Source of the DNA: Piscinibacter gummiphilus
GTDB taxonomy: Bacteria > Pseudomonadota > Gammaproteobacteria > Burkholderiales > Burkholderiaceae_C
Direction of reading: 5' to 3'
Length of the DNA: 64,000 nt
Assembly: GCF_002116905.1 (NCBI RefSeq)
Contig: NZ_CP015118.1
Location: 3,100,001 to 3,164,000, forward strand
Positions 53,219-60,866 of the stretch are shown here, in pieces. The notes under the pieces were generated by a model that saw only the letters and a list, made by a program, of their open reading frames with translations, had not been told where the DNA came from and did not search any database. Positions within the stretch are counted from its first letter, which is position 1; each line of letters begins with the position of its first letter. The position numbers and the translations under genes are program-made.

Positions 53219-53770
53219 ATGAAGAAAGCCGAACGTCCCTGCACAGCCCCTTTGCGTCGCCGATCCCGTGGCAATGCGGTCCTGTTCACGCTGTTGTCGA
53301 TGGTGATCGGCGGGATCGTCGTGGCCATCGGCGTCACCCAGTACCAGGACGCCGATCGAGCAGCGACCGTGCAAGCCACGGTGGCCGAGGTGAACACCAT
53401 CATCGGCAACGTCAAGCAGAACTACGGGCAGTACTCCTACTCCGGCCTGACCACCGGCATCGCCGTCGGTTCGCGCGTCATTCCAGAGGGGCTGCAGGTG
53501 TCGGAAACCGCCGCACGCAACAAGTTCGGTGGAACCATCGAAATGCGCGAACGAGGGACAGGGACGGGCACCGCCGAACTGGTCTACCCGAACATCCCTC
53601 GAGCGCTCTGCTCCAGCGTGATCAACGGCACCCAGGGCCTCGCCCGGGAAATCCGGATCGGGACGACCGTGGTGAAGGAGGCCAACCGTGCGGTCGACGT
53701 GGCCGCGCTCAACACCGGCTGCTCGTCGAACGCCGCCGCGGACATCACGTGGGTGATCGGACGCACATGA
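53219..53770 (+). CDS. pilS: type IVb major pilin (PilS type)
   Basis: A 183-residue prepilin. The basic leader ends at Gly18 followed by Asn19 (RRRSRG/NAVLFTLLSMVIGG); the hydrophobic helix continues to about residue 40 and the globular part resembles PilS-type pilins (VAEVNTIIGNVKQNYGQYSYSGLTTG), with two cysteines (RALCSS and NTGCSS) likely forming the C-terminal disulfide. The residue at mature position 5 is Phe, not the usual Glu. AAGGAGGAGAG before the ATG is the strongest ribosome binding site in the operon, as expected for the most abundant subunit. No prepilin peptidase gene is in the window. Confidence 0.9.
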   Translation: MKKAERPCTAPLRRRSRGNAVLFTLLSMVIGGIVVAIGVTQYQDADRAATVQATVAEVNTIIGNVKQNYGQYSYSGLTTGIAVGSRVIPEGLQVSETAARNKFGGTIEMRERGTGTGTAELVYPNIPRALCSSVINGTQGLAREIRIGTTVVKEANRAVDVAALNTGCSSNAAADITWVIGRT

Positions 53771-55434
53771 CCTTGCGCAAGTCCCGACGGCGACCCGGTG
53801 CCCGCCAGCAGCGAGGCAACGCACTGATCCTTGCGCTGCTCGCCCTGGTGGTCACCGGGCTTGCGGCCGCGACAGCGCTGGAAGCGAGGCAGATCGAAGC
53901 GAAACGCGCATCCGGTCTCGCCGAGGCCTCCGTCCTGGAAGCCCTGCGCAACGCCGCGCAGGCAGCGGTCTACGAGCATCTGAACACGATCCAGCAAGGG
54001 CAGCCCATCGAAAAAGGCGGAATCGTCGTCACCCCCTCTTCCGAAACGGGCGAACTGACCTGGTCCCCCACGGTCAGCCAACTTCGAGGTATGGGATACC
54101 TCCCCTCCGAATGGTCGGCCATACGCTCCACGCTGAACGACGGCCCGTACCGCATCGCGTTCCACCGCATCCCCGCGGGCTGCCCGCCCCCAGCCTGCGA
54201 TGTCCAGGGCATGGTCGTACTCGGTGCCCCCGTCCTGGACATGGGCCGAACCTCGGCAGTGGACGGCGTCGTCATCGGCCCCATCCTCACCAAGGCGGGT
54301 GCTGACGGGGGAGTGTCACTCCCAACGGCGCCCGCGACGATCTCCGGATTTCACGGCACCTGGACCGCACCAAATCCGCTAGCAGGCAACCCGCCTGGCG
54401 TAGTCGCCATGCGATTCGGAACCCAGACGGGCGGTTTCAACCAGTTTGTTCGCGTAGGCGATTTGCGGGATCCATTGCTGAGAGGAAACCTAAGTGCCGA
54501 AGGCAACTTGACCGTAGCGGGGGACGCAACGGTTCGAGGAGCTGCGTCATTTGACGGGGGCGTTCGTGTCGGGCCGGCTTTGGATCCGTGCATCACAGCC
54601 GCCCCAAACGGAATTCTTACTGTCAGATGCAGTGGTTTGATTAATAGTAGAGACGGGATATTCCAGAACGAACTAGGGAATTATAGCCAAGTTGGCCCCT
54701 CGGGAGTTTCTACTTCTGAACGAATCAATGGATTCTCCGGACTGCAAACTGCGTCTGGGAGCTTGTTTGATCGTTCCGATCCTAGCGCGATTCGCTCGGA
54801 ATCCGGAGAGTTGTTCGTTCGAGGCCCATCGGGTACTCTCGCTACTTTGCGCGCTGAAGGCCTTTTTGTTCCCAATGCATTGGTCTCAGGAAGCATTCAC
54901 CTTACTCGCGCAGCAGAAGAAGGTGCAGCGTGCGAAGAAGCCGTGGGCTCCTCACCTGGGATAGGTTTGGGAGTAACCGCCGACCATTCACTTACTGTCT
55001 GTATTGGCGGGCGCTGGATCATCGGGCTGAGAATGTCGAGGGCAGGGGCTTCTTGTGCGCCTGATGGAATGAGCGCCACGGACCTTGATGATCGGCAGTC
55101 TCTAATTTGTCGCCATGGTTCCTTCCTAAGGACTTCCACGCTAATTTCCAACTTTACGCTGATAAATTCGATGGCCCTGAATATGTCGGGCGGTGCAGTC
55201 CGGGTGGTTAAGCCCATATGTAACTCAAGTGGAGGCCGTGCGGCGGAAGCACTTATTATCTTGTCGCCAAATAATGAAGACGTACCTGCCGTTGGGTCAT
55301 CTACCATTTCTGGAATAAATCGCTTTGCGATCGATGAGGGCGAAGCGTGGACTGTTGTACTTGAACGATCGTCAGATCGCGTGCCAATGGCCGGAAATTT
55401 GATCGCTCTAGTTTACTGTCATTATCCTTCGTAG
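53767..55434 (+). CDS. pilV: PilV-type minor pilin / tip adhesin with composition break
   Basis: A 555-residue prepilin-like protein. The leader ends at Gly17 (ARQQRG/NALILALLALVVTG), followed by the PilV/shufflon-protein N-terminal region (about 18-190: GYLPSEWSAIRSTLNDGPYRIAFHR). The C-terminal 360 residues have short glycine-rich repeats (LSAEGNLTVAGDATVRGAASFDGG) and two units resembling shufflon-type ends (GAACEEAVGS ending CIGGRWIIG, and GASCAPDGMS ending ICRHGSF). GC falls from near 68 % to about 45-55 % after position 54350, for example 26 GC in the 60 bases from 54601. ATGA overlap with pilS. Confidence 0.82.
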   Translation: MTLRKSRRRPGARQQRGNALILALLALVVTGLAAATALEARQIEAKRASGLAEASVLEALRNAAQAAVYEHLNTIQQGQPIEKGGIVVTPSSETGELTWSPTVSQLRGMGYLPSEWSAIRSTLNDGPYRIAFHRIPAGCPPPACDVQGMVVLGAPVLDMGRTSAVDGVVIGPILTKAGADGGVSLPTAPATISGFHGTWTAPNPLAGNPPGVVAMRFGTQTGGFNQFVRVGDLRDPLLRGNLSAEGNLTVAGDATVRGAASFDGGVRVGPALDPCITAAPNGILTVRCSGLINSRDGIFQNELGNYSQVGPSGVSTSERINGFSGLQTASGSLFDRSDPSAIRSESGELFVRGPSGTLATLRAEGLFVPNALVSGSIHLTRAAEEGAACEEAVGSSPGIGLGVTADHSLTVCIGGRWIIGLRMSRAGASCAPDGMSATDLDDRQSLICRHGSFLRTSTLISNFTLINSMALNMSGGAVRVVKPICNSSGGRAAEALIILSPNNEDVPAVGSSTISGINRFAIDEGEAWTVVLERSSDRVPMAGNLIALVYCHYPS

Positions 55435-55442
55435 GAGGTAAG

Positions 55443-56105
55443 ATGGAAAAAAACTTTCTGGCCGCAGTCATTGCGCTGGCGGCCGCGGGGAGCGCATGCG
55501 CAAAGCCGGGAGATTCTGTTGATAGTGGGTATATGCGCGGGAGTTCGGGTGTTGCCCTAGGGGGCGGTGCGGAATTGAAGTTGTATCCGCTTTATGAAAA
55601 TGTGTGGCTGGGGTCTCAGTCTGATGGCGACTACTTCACTGACTACGGGCCGTTTGTGAATAAATCTGCTGCAATGATTAAAGTGACTCTTGCGCATGCG
55701 GGAGGCGCTCGGCATGATGGAATTACAGCAACTGTAGATGGTGCTGTGGTGGCTAGGGATAATAGGTACATCGCATTCATTGTTATGCCGGGGCAGACAT
55801 TTGGATTTGCTGTGAAAGATTATGCTAATATTTCGGCGTACGCAACAAATTCACGCCTCTATCCTTCTGATGTGGGGCTGCCTAGTGCAACGGATTTTAG
55901 TAGTCCAAAAGCGAAGTTTTACGCTTGCTACTACGACATTCCTGGGTACACGGCGGAGGTCGGTGATATTTTTGTGACGCAGTATTTGTACTTCCCGGGT
56001 AGCATGTCGGATTCTTCTTCGCGGTCGATCGATTTGTATTGGAATGGCTACCTTTTGGGGCCGAAACCGACATTCGATGTGCAGTGCGAAAAATATGTTC
56101 AGTAG
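55443..56105 (+). CDS. low-GC secreted protein of unknown function
   Basis: A 220-residue protein with a signal peptide (LAAVIALAAAGSACA, cut before KPG). No family recognised. The mature part is rich in Tyr, Gly, Ser and Asp and probably all-beta (YPLYENVWLGSQSDGDYFTDYG, FYACYYDIPGYTAEVGDIFVTQYLYFPG), with cysteines near residues 161 and 216 that could pair. AGGAGG precedes the ATG by 6 bases and 8 bases separate it from pilV. GC is about 50 % or less, like the end of pilV and unlike everything else. A pilus-tip or surface role is suggested by position only. Confidence 0.65.
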   Translation: MEKNFLAAVIALAAAGSACAKPGDSVDSGYMRGSSGVALGGGAELKLYPLYENVWLGSQSDGDYFTDYGPFVNKSAAMIKVTLAHAGGARHDGITATVDGAVVARDNRYIAFIVMPGQTFGFAVKDYANISAYATNSRLYPSDVGLPSATDFSSPKAKFYACYYDIPGYTAEVGDIFVTQYLYFPGSMSDSSSRSIDLYWNGYLLGPKPTFDVQCEKYVQ

Positions 56106-56123
56106 CTCGTTCACGTGAGTTAG

Positions 56124-57294
56124 GGAATGTCTGCAAAACTCGCCCGATTCTTGCGTAAGTTGATTCGGTGAGCAACGAGGAGGCGGCGAGCATGAAGCAA
56201 CTAGGACTTGGATTGGACCTGTCGACGAAGAAGACTCGCAAACGCGCGTTTCTCGAGGAGATGGAGCGCGTCGTGCCCCGGGTCGTGCTGGTTCAGATCG
56301 TCGAGCCGTACTACCCGAGGGCCAAGACGGGCCGGCCGCCGTTTGCCATCGATACGAGCTGCGCATTCACTACCTCCAGCAGTGGTTGGCGTTGAGCGAC
56401 CCGTCGATGGAAGAGGCGCTGTACGACATGCCGGTGTTCCGCGAATTCGCCAAGCTGGGCGACGGGGTGGCGCGGCTGCCCGATGAAATGACGATTCTGA
56501 GGTTTCGCCACCTGCTGGAGAAACACGACCTGGCCACCGACATGCTGCGCGTGCTCAACGACATCCTGCAGGCCAAGGGCCTGCTGATGAAGAAGGGTAC
56601 GGTGGTGGATGCCACGTTGATCGCGGCGCCGAGTTCGACGGAGAACGCCGACGGCGAGCGCGACCCTGAGATGAAGCGGACGAAGAAGGGCAATCAGTGG
56701 TACTTCGGCATGAAGGCGCACATCGGCGTCGATGCGGAGTCGGGACTGGTGCACCGCGTCATCGGCACGTCGGCCAACGTCAACGATGTGGCGCAGGCCG
56801 GTCGCCTGCTGCACGGAGAGGAGGAAGTCGCCGTCGGGGGAAGCGGGCTATCGCGGGGTCCACAAGCGGGCTGAGGCGCAGGGGCCGCAATGGCACGTGG
56901 CGATGCGGGCGACGGAGCGACGCAAGCTCAATCCCGCGTCGGACTACGCGCGCGAACAGCTCGAGAATCTGAAGGCGAGCGTGCGAGCCAAGGTGGAGCA
57001 CCCCGTTCGGCGTGCTCAAGCGGCAGTTCGGCTACAGCAAGGTTCGCTAGAGAGGTCTGGCGAAGAACGCGGCGCAGATCGTCACGCTGTTCGCGCTGTC
57101 GAATCTGTGGATGGCACGGCGAGAATTGGCGAGAGCAAAGGGATAAGTGCGTCCGGAATGCGCCTGACGCGGCCTCGGGCGGCCGCGATGAGCACTCGCA
57201 GTGACCTCGCGTGCCGTTGACCGAGCAAGAAAGCCGTTGGCCTACCGGCCAACTCGTCCGCGTGCCGACTGTCGTCACGTTGTGGAGACCTTCC
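56124..57294 (+). mobile_element. degenerate IS5-family insertion sequence
   Basis: The element is about 1171 bp. Imperfect terminal repeats begin GGAATGTCTGCAAAACT on the left and GGAAGGTCTCCACAACG reading in from the right (13 of 17 positions identical). It is flanked by the 4-bp direct repeat TTAG (56120-56123 and 57295-57298), matching the YTAR target rule of IS5. The transposase is broken by frameshifts, so the copy is not autonomous. It sits 18 bases after the last gene of the pilus locus and returns to high GC. Confidence 0.8.
56168..57200 (+). pseudogene. IS5-family transposase, frameshifted
   Basis: Three reading frames are needed to follow the transposase. The first (56168 on) gives LGLGLDLSTKKTRKRAFLEEM to RPPFAIDT. 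A shift near 56355 leads to LSDPSMEEALYDMPVFREFAKL, VDATLIAAPSSTEN and KGNQWYFGMKAHIGVDAESG. A further shift near 56838 gives AGYRGVHKRAEAQG, and then VRAKVEHPVRR is followed by more decay. The order and wording match IS5 transposases. The first and second catalytic Asp regions are readable; an intact third acidic residue is not. No functional product expected. Confidence 0.82.
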
Positions 57295-57298
57295 TTAG

Positions 57299-57616
57299 GG
57301 TGATTTGACCGCTGGGCTGACAGCACACAAGATCCCCACAATTTTGTGTCGGCTTGACTCGGAGGCTTGTGATCCGTCCGCGCGCGGATGAACGGCGCTA
57401 CGGCGAAGAAGCCGCCCCGTCAAGGTTGTCGCCAATGCGCGGAGGATGGCGGGCGCACGTATTCGCCGTGCGAGTGCTCCGCCATAGCTTCCGGCGACGG
57501 GTTCGTGGCAGGCGTCCCGGATGGGGTCTTGCGTCCGCTCTCGCGGAGGGTTCGGGGGGCGTGCGCGCAGGGCGACATCCCGGAACGGGGCGGGGCGTCC
57601 GGAGCGCCGCCGGTCG
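57299..57616. other. 318-bp region without a recognisable gene
   Basis: Between the IS5 copy and the aldo/keto reductase stop I see no reading frame with protein-like composition, no tRNA and no clear terminator. The first 60 bases are AT-richer and may be leftover sequence from before the insertion. Confidence 0.5.
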
Positions 57617-58600
57617 TCACCAGCGGTGATGCACCTCGCCCTTTGCGAACCGCTCGTACACCGCGTTCACCGCGTCCATCTGCGCCGCGGTCAGCGATGG
57701 CAGGTCGGCGGCCGAGACGTTGTCCTCGACCTGTGCCACCTTGCGCCCGCCCGGAATGGCGCACGTCACCGCCGGGTGCATCGTGAGCCAGCGCAGCGCG
57801 AACTGGGGCAAGGTCCAGCCGGCCGGAACCAGTGGGCGCAGGGCTTCGACGGCTTCCAGGCCCTTTGCGTAGTCGAGGCCCGAGAAGGTCTCGCCCTTGT
57901 CGAAGGCGGCGCCTTCGCGGTTGAACTGGCGGTGGTCGTCGGGGCTGAACGTGGTGTCGCGGGTCATGCGGCCCGACAGCAGGCCCGACGACAGCGGCAG
58001 GCGCGCGAGGATGCCCACGCCGCGCTTGGCCACTTGTTCGAACAGGAGGTCGGCGGGGCGCTGGCGGAAGATGTTGTAGATGATCTGCACGGACTGCACA
58101 CCCGGGTACTCGATGGCCTTCAGCGCCTCCTCGACCTTCTCGACCGAGACGCCGTAGTGGCGCAGCTTGCCGGCCTTCACGAGGTCGTCTAGCACGCCGA
58201 ACACCTCGGGCCGGTAGTACACGTCGGTGGGCGGGCAGTGCAGCTGCAGGAGGTCGATCGCTTCCACCTCGAGGTTGGCGAGGCTGCGTTCGACGAAGGT
58301 GGTGAGGTTCTTGCGGTCGTAGCCGTCCGCCACGTGGGGCGACAGGCGGCGGCCGGCTTTCGTGGCCACGTAGAACGGGTCCTTGCGCTCGCGGCGCAGG
58401 CGGGCGATCAGGCGTTCGCTGTGGCCGTCGCCGTACACGTCGGCGGTGTCGAAGAAGTTGACGCCGAGGTCGAGTGCGCGGTGCAGGGCGGCCATCGACG
58501 CGGTGTCGTCCACCTGGCCCCAGGTGCCGCCGATGGCCCAGGCGCCGAAGCTGATCGTCGAGACCTTCCAGCCGGTGCGGCCGAGTTCGCGGTATTCCAA
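57617..58600 (-). CDS. aldo/keto reductase
   Basis: A 327-residue NADPH-dependent (beta/alpha)8-barrel reductase. Catalytic residues are visible: Asp and Tyr in NFFDTADVYGDG, Lys in VATKAG and His in DLLQLHCPP. The C-terminal cofactor loop has AIPGGRKVAQVEDN. Sequence style is closest to the YghZ/YajO-like and plant-type auxin-induced AKR branch. No operon partner: the region upstream is 219 bases without a gene. Substrate unknown. Confidence 0.9.
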   Translation of the reverse strand: MEYRELGRTGWKVSTISFGAWAIGGTWGQVDDTASMAALHRALDLGVNFFDTADVYGDGHSERLIARLRRERKDPFYVATKAGRRLSPHVADGYDRKNLTTFVERSLANLEVEAIDLLQLHCPPTDVYYRPEVFGVLDDLVKAGKLRHYGVSVEKVEEALKAIEYPGVQSVQIIYNIFRQRPADLLFEQVAKRGVGILARLPLSSGLLSGRMTRDTTFSPDDHRQFNREGAAFDKGETFSGLDYAKGLEAVEALRPLVPAGWTLPQFALRWLTMHPAVTCAIPGGRKVAQVEDNVSAADLPSLTAAQMDAVNAVYERFAKGEVHHRW

Positions 58601-58819
58601 GGAGGTTCTCCCTCAGGCGCCCGAGGCGCGGGACCGAGATCGTACGCAGCGGCGGCGTGAAATCCCAATGACTTTCCGGAACGCCGCGATGCCAAACCGG
58701 GCATCCCCGCGGCGGAGCGCGGGGTCGTTGATACAGTCGAGGCCGTTCCGACTGACGCGTTCCATGCCCGTTCCGCTCCTCGCCCCTCCGTCCAAGGCCG
58801 CTTGCGTGGCCCGTGCCGC

Positions 58820-60196
58820 ATGCTGCGCGGCCTGGGAGTCGGTGCGGTGACGGCGGCCGTGTTGACAGGCGGGCCGGAAAAACCGGTCCGGCGCGACACG
58901 CTCGCGCAGTTCCTCGTGCTGTCGATGCTGCTGCACCTGCTGGTCATCGTGGTGTTCGGCAGCGCGGAGGGCGACGGCCAGGCGCCGGCCCGAAACGCCA
59001 CGGTGTGGGGGCCGCTGACCATCGTGCTGGCGCCGTCGCCGGTTCCCGTGCCGGCCGCCCCGGTTCCGGCCGAGCCCGAACCCGCGATGCCGCCCCCGCC
59101 CGAGCCGCTGGCACCCGCGCCGCGCGCGCCGTCGAGGGAGATCATCCAGCTGCCGCCGACCCGGGACGTGCCCGAAGCGCCGCGGCTGCCGCCGGCCGAG
59201 CGCCGCCCGGTGGCGACAGAACCGCGTCCCGCGCCGACCGAGTTCGCGGCATCCCAGCCGGCGCGGCCCGTACCCGTGCCGCTCCCGCCGCCTCCCGTGC
59301 CGGCGCCTCCGCCGCCTGAGCCTGTCGTGCCACCGCCTGCGCCTGCGCCTGTCCCGCCGCCTCCGGCCCCGGTGCCGCCACCGCCTGCGCCTGTCCCGCC
59401 GCCTCCGGCCCCGGTGCCGCCACCGCCTGCGCCTGTCCCGCCGCCTCCGGCCCCGGTGCCGCCACCGCCTGCGCCTGTCCCGCCGCCTCCGGCCCCGGTG
59501 CCGCCACCGCCTGCGCCTGTCCCGCCGCCTCCGGCCCCGGTGCCGCCACCGCCTGCGCCTGTCCCGCCGCCTCCGGCCCCGGTGCCGCCGCCGCCTGCGC
59601 CCGTACCACCGCCTCCGGCCCCGGTGCCGCCGCCGCCTGCGCCTGTCCCGCCGCCTCCGGCCCCGGTGCCGCCGCCGCCTGCGCCCGTACCGCCGCCTCC
59701 GGCCCTGGTGCCGCCGCCGCCTGCGCCCGTCCCGCCGCCTCCGGCCCCGGTGCCGCCGCCGCCTGCGCCTGTCCCGCCGCCTCCGGCTCCGGTGCCCGCA
59801 CCGCCCGCCGCGGTCCCGGCGCCCGCGCCCGTGGCGCCGCTGCGTTCCTCACCGGCCCCGGCCGGCAGCGTGGACCTGCGCGGTGGATCGCCCGCCGGAC
59901 CGCCGCCGGCGCGCACTGCGCCGGACGCCGCCTCGCCGCTGCCGGCCGGGACACCGCCGCCGCTCAAGCTCGACCTCAACCCGTCGATGCGTGGCAGCGG
60001 CCTGCCGTCGAACCCGGGCTCGCGTGGCGCGCTGAACCTGATGCCGCCGCCGCCGGAGCGCAAGTCGAAGCTGGCCGACGACATGCAGAAGGCCGGCAAA
60101 GGCGACTGCCGGACGGCCCATGCCGACAAGGGCCTGCTGGGCGCGATCCCGCTCGCCCAGGCGGCCTTGGGCGGCGACGCCGACTGCAAGTGGTGA
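58820..60196 (+). CDS. membrane-anchored proline-rich repeat protein (TonB-like layout)
   Basis: A 458-residue protein with one hydrophobic helix near residues 35-50 (FLVLSMLLHLLVIVVFG) and then a very long Pro-rich region. From 59351 to 59791 it consists of 21 consecutive heptads VPPPPAP (one VPPPPAL). The C-terminal 100 residues are less repetitive, with SMRGSGLPSNPGSRGALNLMPPPPE and a conserved-looking end GDCRTAHADKGLLGAIPLAQ with two cysteines. The layout resembles energy transducers or periplasm-spanning rods, but no TonB C-terminal domain is recognised. The start is uncertain: GTG 58859 would also keep the helix. Confidence 0.65.
   Translation: MLRGLGVGAVTAAVLTGGPEKPVRRDTLAQFLVLSMLLHLLVIVVFGSAEGDGQAPARNATVWGPLTIVLAPSPVPVPAAPVPAEPEPAMPPPPEPLAPAPRAPSREIIQLPPTRDVPEAPRLPPAERRPVATEPRPAPTEFAASQPARPVPVPLPPPPVPAPPPPEPVVPPPAPAPVPPPPAPVPPPPAPVPPPPAPVPPPPAPVPPPPAPVPPPPAPVPPPPAPVPPPPAPVPPPPAPVPPPPAPVPPPPAPVPPPPAPVPPPPAPVPPPPAPVPPPPAPVPPPPAPVPPPPALVPPPPAPVPPPPAPVPPPPAPVPPPPAPVPAPPAAVPAPAPVAPLRSSPAPAGSVDLRGGSPAGPPPARTAPDAASPLPAGTPPPLKLDLNPSMRGSGLPSNPGSRGALNLMPPPPERKSKLADDMQKAGKGDCRTAHADKGLLGAIPLAQAALGGDADCKW
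59351..59791 (+). repeat. 21 tandem 21-bp coding repeats
   Basis: Twenty-one units of 21 bp each encode one VPPPPAP heptad. Two synonymous codings alternate (GTCCCGCCGCCTCCGGCCCC and GTGCCGCCACCGCCTGCGCC, each followed by one base), producing a 42-bp higher-order repeat. Near-identity of copies points to recent expansion by slippage or unequal recombination. Confidence 0.95.
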
Positions 60197-60276
60197 ACCA
60201 CGGCGGTGCACGAGGCGAGGGCGGGGATGCCCTCGCATAAAATCCCGCATCCTTTCGACCCGGAGCGCCCGACCGC

Positions 60277-60855
60277 ATGAGTTCCCCCGCAGACGACCAC
60301 GCGATGCGCATCGCCATCGACCAGGCCCGCAACGCCTGGCTCGTGGGCGAGGTGCCGGTGGGGGCCGTGATCATGCGTGCCGGGCAGGTGATCGCCACCG
60401 GCTACAACCGGCCCATCACCGAACACGATCCCACGGCCCACGCGGAGATCGTCGCGCTGCGCCACGCGGCCACGCTGCTCGGCAACTATCGCCTGCCCGA
60501 GTGCGAGCTGTACGTGACGCTCGAGCCGTGCGCGATGTGCGCGATGGCGCTGATGCACGCGCGGTTCAAGCGCGTGGTGTTCGGCGCCACCGACCCGAAG
60601 ACCGGCGCCGCGGGCTCCGTGGTGAACCTGTTCGGCGAACCGCGCCTGAACCACCACACGCAGATCGAGGGCGGCGTGCTGGCCCACGAATGCGGCCAGG
60701 TGCTGCGCGACTTCTTCGCCGAGCGGCGCGCCCTCTACAAGCAGCGCCGCGCGGTGCCCGAACCCGCGGCGGCCCCGCCCGCGGCCGACGAATCCGACGA
60801 CACGATCCCGACCGGCGATGCCGTCGAGGTCGACTCCTTCATCCCCCCCATCTGA
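60277..60855 (+). CDS. tadA: tRNA-specific adenosine deaminase
   Basis: Converts adenosine 34 to inosine in the tRNA-Arg(ACG) anticodon. The 192-residue protein has the cytidine-deaminase-type zinc site: His55-Ala-Glu57 and PCAMC with Cys85 and Cys88. The C-terminal ARFKRVVFGATDPKTGAAGS segment is diagnostic. About 30 residues at the end (after RRAVPEP) are an acidic low-complexity extension absent from E. coli TadA. It is followed after 11 bases by the LD-carboxypeptidase gene. Confidence 0.95.
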   Translation: MSSPADDHAMRIAIDQARNAWLVGEVPVGAVIMRAGQVIATGYNRPITEHDPTAHAEIVALRHAATLLGNYRLPECELYVTLEPCAMCAMALMHARFKRVVFGATDPKTGAAGSVVNLFGEPRLNHHTQIEGGVLAHECGQVLRDFFAERRALYKQRRAVPEPAAAPPAADESDDTIPTGDAVEVDSFIPPI

Positions 60856-60866
60856 GATTCCTGCCG

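Noticed and set aside
54365..54390. Sequence near the pilV composition break resembling part of an R64 shufflon recombination site
   Set aside because: The match needs a one-base gap, and no second copy in either orientation was found downstream, so a working shufflon is not supported.
57354..57786. Small plus-strand frames after the IS5 copy
   Set aside because: Arg/Pro/Gly-rich composition, no ribosome binding site, and overlap with the aldo/keto reductase gene on the other strand.
59351..59791. CRISPR-like regular repeats
   Set aside because: Units are contiguous 21-bp coding repeats without spacers and keep the reading frame of a proline-rich protein.
58408..60687. 759-codon minus-strand frame rich in Gly-Ala-Gly repeats
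   Set aside because: It is the reverse complement of the proline heptad repeats plus parts of neighbouring genes, not a separate gene.
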